Counted from the stretch's first letter, positions 36,235-46,030 are shown. The stretch: DNA of 64,000 nucleotides from Sinorhizobium kostiense (GCF_017874595.1 NZ_JAGILA010000001.1:1-64000), one strand, 5' to 3'. Notes: generated by a model not told the origin, from the letters alone. Numbers and translations are program-made.

Positions 36235-36915
36235 TCAGTAGCTGCCGCGGGAGAAGCACACGGCGGGTATGGTCTTGAAGACGATGACAAGATCGGCAAG
36301 GAGTGACCAATTCTGGACGTAGTGCATGTCAAAGGCCACACGGGCGGCATATGAGACATCGTTTCGGCCGCTCACCTGCCAAAGGCCAGTCAGACCGGGC
36401 CGGGAGCGCAGATAATATACGGCAGCCGCATCGTAGAGCTCAAGCTCGTCCTCGACCACCGGGCGCGGGCCGACGATGCTCATTTCCCCGCGAATGATGT
36501 TGATGAGTTGGGGCAATTCGTCAAGGCTAAGCTTACGCAGGACACTGCCGACGACGGTAACACGCGGGTCTTCCTGAAGTTTACGGGTCGTGCGCCATTC
36601 CTCATAGGCGGCAGGATTCTCCCGGAAATACTCCTGGAGCAGCCGATCGCCGTTCTCCACCATCGTACGGAACTTGAGGCATCTGAAAACTTGGCCGTTG
36701 TGCCCGATTCGACGGTGCCCATAGAATACGCTTCCGCCATCTGACAGCTTCACGAGAGCCACGATGAGCAGGAAAATCGGACTGAGAGCGAGGAGTGCCA
36801 GGAAAGCCAACAGAATATCGAAACTTCGCTTCGACATTCCGCCAATTGGCCCGCCTTCCCCCTTTCTCTGTGAGCCCAGAAATGCCGAACTGGCCGAGTG
36901 TGTCGCGGACTTCAT
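36235..36915 (-). CDS. exoY: Undecaprenyl-phosphate galactosephosphotransferase ExoY
   Basis: 226 residues. Bacterial sugar transferase family: an N-terminal membrane helix (~30-55, [20 protein letters not shown]), then [25 protein letters not shown] and [12 protein letters not shown]. It transfers galactose-1-phosphate from UDP-galactose to undecaprenyl phosphate, the first committed step of the repeat unit. Divergent from exoX, which encodes its inhibitor, across a 755-bp regulatory region. First gene of exoY-exoF-exoQ. Confidence 0.95.
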   Translation of the reverse strand: MKSATHSASSAFLGSQRKGEGGPIGGMSKRSFDILLAFLALLALSPIFLLIVALVKLSDGGSVFYGHRRIGHNGQVFRCLKFRTMVENGDRLLQEYFRENPAAYEEWRTTRKLQEDPRVTVVGSVLRKLSLDELPQLINIIRGEMSIVGPRPVVEDELELYDAAAVYYLRSRPGLTGLWQVSGRNDVSYAARVAFDMHYVQNWSLLADLVIVFKTIPAVCFSRGSY

Positions 36916-37670
36916 AGAGGTGACTCCATTTACGTTTTGCGATTGTCGGTCCCGCGGGACGGGGCCATCTAAAGCGAGTGTATGGTTAGATTTTGTTTTT
37001 TGAAGGCCAAAAGATGGCGCCCGCCGGTGCCCTCGCTGACGGGGAATTCGGCATCACCCGAACGTCAAAATATTGGCAAAAATTTAAATCCAAACATATA
37101 AGATTGCAATTAGGATATGTTAGTCATGCAGTCGACGCAATTAAGCACGGACACGGCGCGTTGTTTAAGAGAAGTCGCTTATTTTACTTACATTGTCAGC
37201 TTTACACTCGATTGGCTGGTGGTCCCCGCCCCCACTGGATTTGATGAAGCGCAATTTCCGAGGGTTTTTTGCAGCGCAACATTATTTTGCAATGCACATT
37301 TCTGAGCCCGGCGCGCCCACGGCTGTAACAAAAGTTGATCGCAAGCCCGAGGTCGCGAAAATCAAAAAGACGAAGCAAACAGAAGGAGTTCCCCTGTACC
37401 CCTTTAATCTGGGGGGCTCTCGACGCGAGTCATGCGGCTCCCGTCCCCCTCTTGCGTTCCGCACGCATAAAGAATTAGCGGACATACTTTAGGTTGCGTA
37501 TTCCGGGAAGATCCAATTGATTTTTCCCGATAAAGGCCCCGGAAAGATTTCTCGGATAAGATCGTGTGCGGATCAGGTGTTGAAGAGTAAAGGCACCACT
37601 AATATAGTAGTAGCATGCGGGTGATGGCCTATCATGGTCTCATCTGAAATGGGGAGAATAGGATAGCCGA
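36916..37670. promoter_or_regulatory. exoY-exoX divergent regulatory region
   Basis: 755 bp without a convincing gene and noticeably AT-rich between ~37080 and 37190 (runs such as AAAATTTAAATCC and AACATATAAGATTG). In S. meliloti this intergenic region holds the exoY and exoX promoters and is bound by the zinc-finger regulator MucR, which favours AT-rich DNA. I can point to the AT-rich block but not to defined sites. The short frames here are out of keeping with neighbouring codon use. Confidence 0.6.
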
Positions 37671-37934
37671 ATGTTCGCACCGCGTTTTTTTGTGAGCATG
37701 GTCGGCGCTTTGGCGGCTTTCGCCGTCACGACCTACTACCTCACAGGCTCGCTCTCCGCGACGGTGGTTCAAACCCTAATCTGCGCGGTGCTCATTCAGG
37801 TCGGCTATTTTCTTACCATTCTATTGATGGTCTGGAAGGAGGCTCGCAGGCGGCGCAAGCCTTTCCCTACAAAGTTGACAGCGGCGGCCGACGCCGCAAC
37901 TGAGGAAAAACAGAAGATTCCTTACGCAGGCTGA
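37671..37934 (+). CDS. exoX: Exopolysaccharide synthesis repressor ExoX
   Basis: 87 residues, slightly shorter than the S. meliloti homologue (about 98 in my recollection). Two hydrophobic segments (~7-27, ~31-53) followed by a basic KEARRRRKPF and a charged tail. ExoX (PsiA/Psi-like) inhibits exopolysaccharide synthesis post-translationally, depending on the exoX:exoY dosage, probably by contacting ExoY in the membrane. GGGGAGAATAGGA precedes the ATG. Position beside exoY and the membrane layout support the assignment. Confidence 0.85.
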   Translation: MFAPRFFVSMVGALAAFAVTTYYLTGSLSATVVQTLICAVLIQVGYFLTILLMVWKEARRRRKPFPTKLTAAADAATEEKQKIPYAG

Positions 37935-38051
37935 GCCCTCCTCGGCACCTTCATTCATGACCGTTCGCTCGGGCAGGACACCTTAGATCGGCCTCGATTT
38001 TAGCGACAAAGAAGCCATGTTCACATTGCACGATAATGTCGGAGGTCTTGA

Positions 38052-39077
38052 ATGACAGCGACCGAACCAACAAGAGTTTGCGTTATCATTGCCGCCAAGA
38101 ATGCCGCCGAAACGATCGGCAGGGCAATCGCTTCGGCCCTCGCCGAACCTGAAGTCGCGGAAATCGTCGTCGTCGACGACGGCTCCACAGACAACACCGC
38201 GGCCGTCGCCCGCGCGGCCGACGACGGCACGGGCCGCCTCATTGTCGAATGCTTCGAGGAGAACCGCGGCCCCGCCGCTGCCCGCAATCACGCCATGGCA
38301 GTCTCGAAGGCCCCGCTCGTCGCAGTTCTGGACGCGGACGACTTCTTCTTCCCCGGCCGCTTCCGCCAACTGCTTGCCCAGGCCGAATGGGACTTCATCG
38401 CCGACAACATCGCCTTCATAGACGCGGAAGGTGTGCCGGACGCTTACGACAAAATTGGGCGGTTTGCGCCCCGCCCCCGATTCCTGGATCTCGTCGGCTT
38501 CGTCGATGGCAATATCTCGCGACGCGGCTTGCGCCGCGGCGAGATCGGTTTCCTTAAACCGCTGATGCGACGGTCCTTCCTCGACACGCATCGGCTCCGC
38601 TACAACGAAACTTTGCGCCTTGGCGAGGACTATGACCTCTATGCGCGCGCGCTCGCGCGCGGCGCCCGCTACAAGATCATCCACAGTTGCGGCTATGGCG
38701 CCGTCGTTCGGCGCGATTCTCTCAGCGGCAGCCATAGAACGATCGACCTGCGGCGCCTTTATGAAGCCGATCAAGCGATTCTAGCCGAAACCCCATTGGA
38801 CAGTAATGCCAAAGCGGCACTGAGGCGGCATGAGCGCCATGTACGCGACCGCTATGAGTTGCGCCATTTCCTCGATCTCAAGAACAGCAAGGGATTGGCG
38901 GCAGCGCTTGGCTATGCTCTGTGCCGCCCCGATGCCCTCGCCGCAATCTTCGGGGGCATATTTGCCGACAAGACGGAGCATCTTCGCCGGTTCCGGTCCC
39001 CTGCGCCAGTCGCCCTCGGCGGCGCGGGCGACTTGCGTTATCTCCTGGATGGAGCTCCGCCGGAGCAGGCGGAATAG
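38052..39077 (+). CDS. exoU: Glucosyltransferase ExoU (GT2)
   Basis: 341 residues. GT2 fold: CVIIAAKNAAETIGRAIASA, VVVDDGSTDNT and the DxD region VLDADDFFFPGRF, then LGEDYDLYARALARG. It resembles ExoO in this window. ExoU adds the sixth sugar, a beta-1,6-linked glucose, of the succinoglycan unit. GGAGG lies 7 bases before the ATG. In S. meliloti exoV and exoW are its neighbours; here it is followed by a roughly 1-kb gap and exoK. Confidence 0.9.
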   Translation: MTATEPTRVCVIIAAKNAAETIGRAIASALAEPEVAEIVVVDDGSTDNTAAVARAADDGTGRLIVECFEENRGPAAARNHAMAVSKAPLVAVLDADDFFFPGRFRQLLAQAEWDFIADNIAFIDAEGVPDAYDKIGRFAPRPRFLDLVGFVDGNISRRGLRRGEIGFLKPLMRRSFLDTHRLRYNETLRLGEDYDLYARALARGARYKIIHSCGYGAVVRRDSLSGSHRTIDLRRLYEADQAILAETPLDSNAKAALRRHERHVRDRYELRHFLDLKNSKGLAAALGYALCRPDALAAIFGGIFADKTEHLRRFRSPAPVALGGAGDLRYLLDGAPPEQAE

Positions 39078-39167
39078 CTGTCGGCCTATCTCCCACGTCT
39101 ACGTTGGAACGCTTTTCGCCACTCCGAGTTACCAAGGCATGGCAACAACCGAATTGGGATTTATGAG

Positions 39168-39242
39168 ATGAAAGGCATTGTTCTTTGGTTGATGGGTGTC
39201 CCGCTGATCGTGATCATTCTGCTCTATATGTTCGTCTTCTAA
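39168..39242 (+). CDS. 24-residue single-span membrane peptide in the exoU-exoK gap
   Basis: Encodes MKGIVLWLMGVPLIVIILLY plus MFVF, a single hydrophobic helix. It has the same length as the peptide at 10002 but a different sequence. Very similar short peptides occur widely in rhizobia, with unknown function. The ribosome site is weak (GGGAT upstream), so the call rests mainly on recognised sequence character. Confidence 0.6.
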   Translation: MKGIVLWLMGVPLIVIILLYMFVF

Positions 39243-40083
39243 GCCGCAGCCCTACCGAAGATCGGCAACGAATAAAGGGCCAGATACGGAAAGGCATATG
39301 AGCCGCAGGGATTGAATGCGTGCTCCTCCCTAGCAAAAGCCCGCCGTAGAACGGCGGGCACTGGTACTGAAATAACTAAAGTATGCGGCCACTATGACCA
39401 TCGCCCATCGAATTTTCCAGTAACAATTTAGGGGCGATTTGCTGCAGAGTGTTGCCGAGCGCCATCATTCATGCGCACTGCCCGAGTGATTCGGCCGGGC
39501 GCATAGTGCAGCGAGAAATTTTGCCGCGGGAGACCGCCCAAAGGTTGCCGTATTTTGCATGGGGGGCGACTCAAATCCCGCCAGGCACAGCGCTTGAGAA
39601 CGGCCCAGCGTCTCCACCTTCGCCAGAACTGCTCCCAGCCTTCTTGCCAGGCGTCACTCTTGCGGCACCCTACAATATAAGGATTCTGGAGCTGAGGTGC
39701 CCTTGCGCGCACCGGCGAAGCGTCGCGCCCTTCGCCGTCTGGAAATGACGGTCGTCATTTTTCGCAACGCTGCCATATTTTTTTTCTGCAAGTGCACTAG
39801 CTTACGCGCCGCGGGCTCAAGTCTGCTCAGTCGAAACGGCCGCTGTGGCGGCACTGCGTAATTGGGAGTGACGAATATCGTGAACCGAAGCGAATGTCTC
39901 GTCGCGGCTCAACCGGATACGCATGTCGCCGATCTTCCAACTATTGCAACCACATTTATGGGCAGGCCAGCAAACAAGTCTTTCAGCGGGAATTTCCCCA
40001 CTGTCCAATTCGAAAGGGCGAAGCAGCGGCGACGCGCACAAGGATCTGCGCATTTGCCCTTCGCCTCAGAAAGGAGCGTGACC
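39243..40083. other. Non-coding gap where exoVWTHI would be expected
   Basis: 841 bp with no credible gene. It contains a perfect 9-bp hairpin at 39339-39359 and a T-rich run near 39777-39786. A 94-codon minus-strand frame at 39428-39712 has no ribosome site and low-complexity Trp/Arg composition, so I do not call it. I could not recognise remnants of exoV, exoW, exoT, exoH or exoI by eye. Confidence 0.6.
39339..39359 (-). terminator. Strong 9-bp hairpin with T-run on the minus strand
   Basis: GCCCGCCGT (39339-39347) pairs perfectly with ACGGCGGGC (39351-39359) around a three-base loop. On the minus strand it is followed by TTTTGCT, as in an intrinsic terminator. No minus-strand gene now precedes it, so it may be a leftover, or may serve the small plus-strand gene less well. 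Confidence 0.6.
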
Positions 40084-40869
40084 ATGAAAGCCAATCGTTA
40101 CAGGCGCATCTACTGCCTCGCTCTTACCGTAGCGCTTTGCCTCGGCGGAGTCTCCGTGGCGCAGGAAGGCGCGAACGGCACCTCTTTCATGGACGACTTT
40201 GATCAGTTCGACCGGAAGATCTGGTACGTCTCAGACGGATGGAACAACGGCGACTATCAGAACTGCACCTGGTCGAAGAAACAGGTGAAAGTTGTGGATG
40301 GCGTTCTGCGGCTGACATTCGAGAAACGCAAGGAAGGGGATCGCGACTTCGTGTGCGGCGAACTGAGGACGCGCAAGCGCTACGGCTACGGCACGTACGA
40401 AGCAAGAATGAAGGCGGCGGAGGGCTCCGGGTTGAACTCGGCGTTCTTCACCTATATCGGACCGACCGACAAGAAGCCGCATGACGAAATCGACTTCGAG
40501 GTGCTCGGCAAGAACACTGCCAAAGTGCAACTCAACCAATACGTCTCGGCCAAGGGTGGAAACGAGTTCTTTGCCGACGTACCGGGCGGCGCGAACCAGG
40601 GCTTCAGCGACTACGCTTTCGTCTGGGAGAAGGACCGGCTTCGCTTCTATATCAACGGCGAGCTGGTGCACGAGGTCAGTGATCCCGCCAAGATTCCCGT
40701 ACTTGCCCAGAAGATATTCTTCAGTCTTTGGGGAACGGAGAAATTCACCGAGTGGATGGGCACATTCGCCTACAAGGAGCCGACGACACTCGAGGTCGAC
40801 CGCGTTGCCTTTACCGCCGCCGGCGACGAGTGCCAATTCGCCGAGTCGGTAGCTTGCCGCCAGGATTGA
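40084..40869 (+). CDS. exoK: Secreted endo-1,3-1,4-beta-glycanase ExoK (GH16)
   Basis: 261 residues. Signal-like hydrophobic N-terminus (~8-27, IYCLALTVALCLGGVSVA), then a GH16 jelly-roll with catalytic E135-I-D-F-E139 in HDEIDFEVLG. It cleaves nascent succinoglycan-type chains to low-molecular-weight forms. AAGGAGC lies 7 bases before the ATG at 40084; an upstream in-frame start is not used. First gene of the exoK-L-A-M-O-N-P run; exoL follows after 108 bp. In S. meliloti exoH precedes exoK, but no exoH is seen here. Confidence 0.93.
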   Translation: MKANRYRRIYCLALTVALCLGGVSVAQEGANGTSFMDDFDQFDRKIWYVSDGWNNGDYQNCTWSKKQVKVVDGVLRLTFEKRKEGDRDFVCGELRTRKRYGYGTYEARMKAAEGSGLNSAFFTYIGPTDKKPHDEIDFEVLGKNTAKVQLNQYVSAKGGNEFFADVPGGANQGFSDYAFVWEKDRLRFYINGELVHEVSDPAKIPVLAQKIFFSLWGTEKFTEWMGTFAYKEPTTLEVDRVAFTAAGDECQFAESVACRQD

Positions 40870-40977
40870 CCGGCAAGCTGAAATCACCGGTTGAAGGGAA
40901 GGTCGCAACTAAATGTTGCACTGCACAAAGAACTGGATTACGCTCGGCTGGGGCTGAGCACGGGAACGGATGTTTTC

Positions 40978-42186
40978 ATGCTGCAGATACTGTATTTGGC
41001 ACAGGACTTGGCAGACCCGGCCGTGAGGCGCAGGATACTGGCTCTGGTTGCTGGCGGTGGCAATGTCACGCTCGCGGGCTTTCGTCGCGGCACCAATCCC
41101 CTCGCCGCTGTCGAAGGTATCGCGCCGGTCGAACTCGGCAAGACCGCCGACGGCCGTTTTGTTCAGCGTATCGGCGCGGTGGCCGGGAGCTGCCTGTCGC
41201 TCAAACGTAAGCTCCGGCATGTTAGAAAGCCGGACGTCATCATCGCTCGCAATCTGGAGATGCTCGCGGTCGCAAGGCGGGCCGAAGCGCTTTTCGGCGG
41301 TGAGGTTCCGATCGTTTACGAGTGCCTCGATATTCACCGCCTCATGCTGCGCGGCGACTGGATCGGGCGCGCCCTGCGCAAGGCCGAGGCCCACCTTGGT
41401 CGTGAGGCACGCCTGCTGATCACCAGTTCGCCAGCCTTTATCGAGCATTATTTCCGTCCCCTTTCCGGCCTCCAGGCGCCGCCTCTATTGATCGAGAATA
41501 AGGTGCTCGACACGACAAGCGCAGCAGAAGGCGAGCCTCCGCGCTTCGTGTACCCCGATCCCGGCCCGCCCTGGAAGATCGGCTGGTTCGGCGCACTACG
41601 CTGCCGCAAATCGCTCTCCCTCCTTGCGGAATTTACGAAGAAGATGGAGGGCCGCTTCGAGATCGTGCTGCGCGGCAGACCAGCTTCTTCCCAGTTTGAG
41701 GATTTCGAGAGTTTCGTACGCAATGAGCCGTTCATGCGATTCGCGGGCGCCTATCGCAATCCCGAGGACCTGCCCGAGATCTACGGCGACGTCCATTTCA
41801 CCTGGGCAATCGACTTCTTCGAAGAAGGTCAGAACTCCGCCTGGCTGCTGCCAAATCGTCTTTATGAAGGCTGCCGCTATGGACGAGTGCCAATCGCTAT
41901 GAAGGGCACCGAGACTGCACGATTCCTCTCGATGCGCGACGTCGGACTCGTGCTCGAGGAGGCCAGTGCCGACAGCCTCGCCGCTCTCATCGGCGCAATG
42001 ACGCCGGACCGCTTCGCCGACGCCGCCGAGCGTATCGGCCAATGCCACGTATCAACCTGGATTTTCAACCGCACCGATTGCGAGGCGCTCGTACGCCGGT
42101 TCGCGGCGCTTACCCGCGAAGCGCACGGATTCGCACCGGCCGCGGCTCTTTCGGAGCCGCGACACAAGCAAAGTGGGATGCTATGA
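40978..42186 (+). CDS. exoL: Glucosyltransferase ExoL
   Basis: 402 residues, GT-B-like with no Rossmann DxD of the GT2 type. Motifs include RNLEMLAVARRAEALFG, VYECLDIHRLMLRGDWIGRA and the C-terminal RLYEGCRYGRVPIAMKGTET, typical of glycosyltransferase family 1/4 donor sites. ExoL adds the third sugar (beta-1,4 glucose). ATG at 40978 matches the conserved start MLQILYLAQDLADP; a TTG at 40891 would add 29 poorly supported residues. Its stop overlaps the exoA start (ATGA). Confidence 0.9.
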   Translation: MLQILYLAQDLADPAVRRRILALVAGGGNVTLAGFRRGTNPLAAVEGIAPVELGKTADGRFVQRIGAVAGSCLSLKRKLRHVRKPDVIIARNLEMLAVARRAEALFGGEVPIVYECLDIHRLMLRGDWIGRALRKAEAHLGREARLLITSSPAFIEHYFRPLSGLQAPPLLIENKVLDTTSAAEGEPPRFVYPDPGPPWKIGWFGALRCRKSLSLLAEFTKKMEGRFEIVLRGRPASSQFEDFESFVRNEPFMRFAGAYRNPEDLPEIYGDVHFTWAIDFFEEGQNSAWLLPNRLYEGCRYGRVPIAMKGTETARFLSMRDVGLVLEEASADSLAALIGAMTPDRFADAAERIGQCHVSTWIFNRTDCEALVRRFAALTREAHGFAPAAALSEPRHKQSGML

Positions 42187-43178
42187 CCATGCACCGTTCC
42201 ACAACCAAGTCGAGTTTGATCGTTGTGCCGTGCCTCAATGAGGCCGCGCATATAGAGGCGCTCGTCGAAAAAATGCGTCCGTCGCTGGAGCCGCTGCACG
42301 CGAAAATCGTCATCGCCGACGGTGGCAGCACGGACGGCACGCGGGAGATTGCACGCCGCCTCGCCGCGGAGGATGAACGCGTGCTCTTCCTTGACAATCC
42401 CAAACGCATACAGAGCGCCGCCGTTAACCAGGTCGTTGCCGAGTTCGGCTCCGGCTTCGATTTTCTGATCCGCATCGATGCGCACGCCAGCTATCCTGAT
42501 GGCTATTGCGAAACCCTCGTCGATGAAGCGGTCGCGACGGGGGCCGATTCCGTCGTCGTCGCGATGGAAACCGTTGGTCTCAGCACTTTCCAGAAGGCCA
42601 CCGCCGTCGCCCAGAATTCCAAGCTCGGCAATGGCGGCTCCAAACACCGGACGGGCGCGGCCGGCGAATGGGTCGATCACGGGCACCACGCGCTGATGCG
42701 CATTGCCGCCTTCGAGGCGATCGGCGGCTATGACGAAGCATTCAGCCATAATGAGGATGCGGAATTCGACTATCGTTTGCGGCGGGCCGGGTTTCGCATC
42801 TGGATGACCGACAGGACGAGCATGGTCTATTACCCGCGCACCAGGATCGGATCGCTCTTCCGTCAATATTTCGCCTATGGCCGCGGCCGGGCGAAGAACT
42901 TCCTGAAGCACCGTGCAATGCCCGGGCTGCGGCAGATGCTGCCGCTGGCGGTAGCGCCCGTCGCTTTAGGCGCCCTTCTCGCGATCGTTGACTGGACCGC
43001 CATCATCCCCTTCGGCGTATGGACAGCCGCTTGCCTTAGTTACGGGGTCTGGATCGCGCTCGGACAGCGAAATCCCTACGGGCCCCTCGCAGCGGTTTCC
43101 GCCATGATCATGCATCTTGCGTGGTCCGCCGGCTTCTGGCGGGAGCTCCTCGCTTTCCGCAAGCGGGCGATGCGATGA
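42183..43178 (+). CDS. exoA: Glucosyltransferase ExoA (GT2, membrane-anchored)
   Basis: 331 residues. GT2 core with VVPCLNEAAHIEALVEKM, IADGGSTDGTRE, RIDAHASYPDGY and HNEDAEFDYRLRRAG, followed by two or three membrane helices (~250-310). ExoA transfers the second sugar (beta-1,3 glucose) onto the lipid-linked galactose made by ExoY. Start overlaps the exoL stop and its stop overlaps the exoM start, both as ATGA, so translation of L-A-M-O is coupled. Confidence 0.93.
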   Translation: MTMHRSTTKSSLIVVPCLNEAAHIEALVEKMRPSLEPLHAKIVIADGGSTDGTREIARRLAAEDERVLFLDNPKRIQSAAVNQVVAEFGSGFDFLIRIDAHASYPDGYCETLVDEAVATGADSVVVAMETVGLSTFQKATAVAQNSKLGNGGSKHRTGAAGEWVDHGHHALMRIAAFEAIGGYDEAFSHNEDAEFDYRLRRAGFRIWMTDRTSMVYYPRTRIGSLFRQYFAYGRGRAKNFLKHRAMPGLRQMLPLAVAPVALGALLAIVDWTAIIPFGVWTAACLSYGVWIALGQRNPYGPLAAVSAMIMHLAWSAGFWRELLAFRKRAMR

Positions 43179-44101
43179 GCGACAGCCTCCGGATCGATAT
43201 CGGCGTGTGCACGTTTCGCCGGCCTGAACTCGCCGAGACGTTACGCTCGCTCGCAGCCATGGCCGTGCCAGACGGCGCGACCCTGCGTATCATCGTCGCC
43301 GACAACGATTCGACACCGAGCGCGCGGGCTCTGGTCGAAGAACTGCGGCCTACGATTCCCTTCGAGATCATCTATCTTCATTGCCCCTCATCGAACATCT
43401 CGATCGCCCGCAACGCCTGCCTGGACAACAGCACCGGCGATTTCCTCGCCTTCATCGACGACGACGAAACGGCTTCGGCGGACTGGCTTGTGAGGCTTCT
43501 CGAGATGGCGCAGTCCAGCGGGGCCGATGCCGTTCTCGGGCCCGTCAGGGCGCATTATGGCCCATTGGCGCCGGGCTGGATGCGGCGCGGCGATTTCCAT
43601 TCGACATTGCCTGTCTGGGTCCAGGGAGAAATCCGCACGGGCTATACCTGCAATGCCCTTCTCAAGCGCAGCGCCCCGTCGCTCGCGGGCCGCCGATTCA
43701 AGCTCGCACTCGGCAAAAGCGGCGGCGAGGACACGGACTTCTTCACAGGCATGCACCGCGCCGGCGGCAGGATCGCCTTCGCGCCGAAAGCCTGGTTGCA
43801 CGAGCCGGTACCGGAAGGCCGCGCCTCCCTCTCCTGGCTGGCGAAACGGCGCTTCCGCTCCGGGCAGACTCACGGGAGGCTGCTTGCCGAGAATGCCAGG
43901 GGCCTCGCCTGGGCCTCGAGCGTGGCGCTCGCCGCGGCGAAATGCGGATACTGTGCGGTCGCAACGGCGCTTACGTTCCCTGCGCCCGTGCCGCGCCACC
44001 GTTTCGCGCTACGCGGGTTCCTCCATGCCGGAGTCGTAAGCGGCCTGCTCGGGCACGAGGCTATCGAGCAGTACGGAGTGAGGGAGGCACCCTCGCAATG
44101 A
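43175..44101 (+). CDS. exoM: Glucosyltransferase ExoM (GT2)
   Basis: 308 residues. GT2: IGVCTFRRPELAETLRSL, VADNDSTPSA, FLAFIDDDETASADWLV (DxD), GGEDTDFFTGMHRAGG. ExoM adds the fourth sugar (beta-1,4 glucose) of the repeat unit. A C-terminal hydrophobic stretch may give membrane association. ATGA overlaps on both sides place it in the coupled exoL-A-M-O array. Confidence 0.93.
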   Translation: MSDSLRIDIGVCTFRRPELAETLRSLAAMAVPDGATLRIIVADNDSTPSARALVEELRPTIPFEIIYLHCPSSNISIARNACLDNSTGDFLAFIDDDETASADWLVRLLEMAQSSGADAVLGPVRAHYGPLAPGWMRRGDFHSTLPVWVQGEIRTGYTCNALLKRSAPSLAGRRFKLALGKSGGEDTDFFTGMHRAGGRIAFAPKAWLHEPVPEGRASLSWLAKRRFRSGQTHGRLLAENARGLAWASSVALAAAKCGYCAVATALTFPAPVPRHRFALRGFLHAGVVSGLLGHEAIEQYGVREAPSQ

Positions 44102-45120
44102 GCGAGACGAAAGGCCAGATCACTCCCGACGTGACCTTCGTGATTGCAGCCTACAATGCTGCCGACACGATCATGCGCGCGATCGAGAGCGCCCTCGCCC
44201 AGGTCGGAGTTGCCGTGGAGGTCGTCGTCATCGACGATTGTTCCGCGGATGCGACCGCAACCCTTGTCGCCGCGATCCGGGATCCGAGGGTACGCCTTAT
44301 CGCACTCGAGCAAAACCGCGGCCCGGGCGGCGCACGCAACGCGGGCCTTGCAGCGGCGCGCGGCAAGTGGATTGCCATTCTCGACTCTGACGACACCGTA
44401 ACACCGGACCGCCTGAAACGGATGATCGACCGCGCCGAGACCGCCCAGGCGCAGATCGTCGTCGACAATCTCGACGTCCTCTCCCGCGGCGGCAAAAGCA
44501 CGCGGATGTTCTCCGAAGCGGCGCTTGCCGCGCTGCATGAACTGACCCTTGCAGTCTTTATCGAATCAAATGAGATTTTCCGCTCCGAGCACAATTTCGG
44601 CTACATGAAGCCGGTCTTCGAACGCCGTTTCATCGAGGCGCATGGTCTTCGCTTCGATGAGGAACTGAGGATCGGCGAGGATTACCTCCTGCTCGCCTCG
44701 GCGCTCGCATGCGGCGGGCGATGCGCCGTCGAGCCTTTGGCCGGTTACATCTATCATATTCGTGAGGGTTCGATCTCGCGCGTATTGCGGCTCGAGCATA
44801 TCGACGCGATGGTCGCGGCCGACGACAGATTCTTGGCTCGTTATACCCTCGATCCGCTGTCGCACAGGATGCAGAGCAAGCGTCGACGCGGCTTTCAACA
44901 AGCGCGCTCGTTCCTCATGCTCGTCGAGCACCTGAAAAACAGATCACTGGCCGGAGCGCTGAAGACTGCGCTCGCCGACCCGTTTGCGCTTCGTCATCTA
45001 CGGATGCCGATCGCGGCCCGGTTGCGCCGCCTATTGGCGCCGCCGACAAACTCCGCCTCCATGATGGAGGCGGCTGAACGATCCCCCTTGGGCAAAGATC
45101 CACATACAAGCAAAGGATGA
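44098..45120 (+). CDS. exoO: Glucosyltransferase ExoO (GT2)
   Basis: 340 residues. GT2 motifs: [55 protein letters not shown] (DxD) and [12 protein letters not shown]. ExoO adds the fifth sugar, a beta-1,6-linked glucose that starts the side chain. ATG at 44098 overlaps the exoM stop; a long upstream frame is only a shadow of exoM. exoN begins 4 bp after its stop. It is paralogous to ExoU. Confidence 0.93.
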   Translation: MSETKGQITPDVTFVIAAYNAADTIMRAIESALAQVGVAVEVVVIDDCSADATATLVAAIRDPRVRLIALEQNRGPGGARNAGLAAARGKWIAILDSDDTVTPDRLKRMIDRAETAQAQIVVDNLDVLSRGGKSTRMFSEAALAALHELTLAVFIESNEIFRSEHNFGYMKPVFERRFIEAHGLRFDEELRIGEDYLLLASALACGGRCAVEPLAGYIYHIREGSISRVLRLEHIDAMVAADDRFLARYTLDPLSHRMQSKRRRGFQQARSFLMLVEHLKNRSLAGALKTALADPFALRHLRMPIAARLRRLLAPPTNSASMMEAAERSPLGKDPHTSKG

Positions 45121-45124
45121 TACC

Positions 45125-46030
45125 ATGGACCGTATCAGGACCGTCAGGAAAGCAGTAATCCCCGTTGCTGGAAACGGCACGAGATTTCTTCCGGCTACAA
45201 AGGCTGTGCCAAAGGAGATGTTGACGATCGTCGACCGCCCCGTGGTGCAATATGCCGTCGACGAGGCGCGTCAGGCCGGAATCGAGCACATCGTTTTTGT
45301 GACCAGCCGAAACAAGCAGGCGATTGAGGACCACTTCGACGACACGCCGGAGCTCATCTCATCGCTCTCGCGTGCAGGCAAGACGGCCCAGATTTCCGAA
45401 CTCGAAGCCATGCTGCCGGCGGCCGGCTCGGTCAGCTTCACCCGCCAGCAGGCGCCGCTAGGTCTCGGCCATGCGGTGTGGTGCGCTCGCGATCTGATCG
45501 GCGACGAACCATTCGCGCTGCTGCTGCCGGACATGGTTTCCTTTGGCGCGCGCGGCTGCCTGGCTGGACTCATGGAGCTCTACGGTGAGGTCGGAAGCAA
45601 TATCGTCGGCGTCGAACAATGTGCGCCGGAAGATGCCTCGCAGTACGGCATCGTCGGCAAGGGGAAAACGGTCCGGAACGGCTTCGCCGTCACCGAAATG
45701 GTCGAAAAACCGGCAATGGGCAAGGCTCCGTCCAACTACTATCTCAACGGCCGCTACATCCTGCAGCCGGAAATCTTCTCCATCCTGGCGCATCAATCGC
45801 GCGGTGCCGGCAATGAGATCCAGCTGACCGACGGCATGCTCAAACTATCGGAAATACAAGCCTTCCATGCCCATCCCTACGAGGGTCGCACCTTCGATTG
45901 CGGATCCAAGCAGGGCTTCATTGAGGCCAATGTCACCTTTGCACTTGCCCGGGCCGATATCGGAGATATCGTGTTCCAATCTGTTCGCGAAATCATGCTG
46001 TCTCACGAAAGCCGTATCCGAGCGGCATAA
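45125..46030 (+). CDS. exoN: UTP-glucose-1-phosphate uridylyltransferase ExoN
   Basis: 301 residues. Nucleotidyltransferase N-terminus [20 protein letters not shown], then [20 protein letters not shown] and the [14 protein letters not shown] and LLPDM motifs of the GalU family. It makes UDP-glucose, the donor for ExoA, L, M, O and U and the substrate of ExoB. It lies 4 bp after exoO and 51 bp before exoP, in the same operon. Confidence 0.95.
   Translation: MDRIRTVRKAVIPVAGNGTRFLPATKAVPKEMLTIVDRPVVQYAVDEARQAGIEHIVFVTSRNKQAIEDHFDDTPELISSLSRAGKTAQISELEAMLPAAGSVSFTRQQAPLGLGHAVWCARDLIGDEPFALLLPDMVSFGARGCLAGLMELYGEVGSNIVGVEQCAPEDASQYGIVGKGKTVRNGFAVTEMVEKPAMGKAPSNYYLNGRYILQPEIFSILAHQSRGAGNEIQLTDGMLKLSEIQAFHAHPYEGRTFDCGSKQGFIEANVTFALARADIGDIVFQSVREIMLSHESRIRAA

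Noticed and set aside
36993..37492. Several 60-100 codon frames between exoY and exoX
   Set aside because: AT-rich regulatory DNA; frames lack ribosome sites and rhizobial codon use.
39428..39712. 94-codon minus-strand frame in the exoU-exoK gap
   Set aside because: No ribosome site, and Trp/Arg-rich sequence without similarity to exoV/W/T/H/I that I can recognise. Considered as a remnant but not supported.
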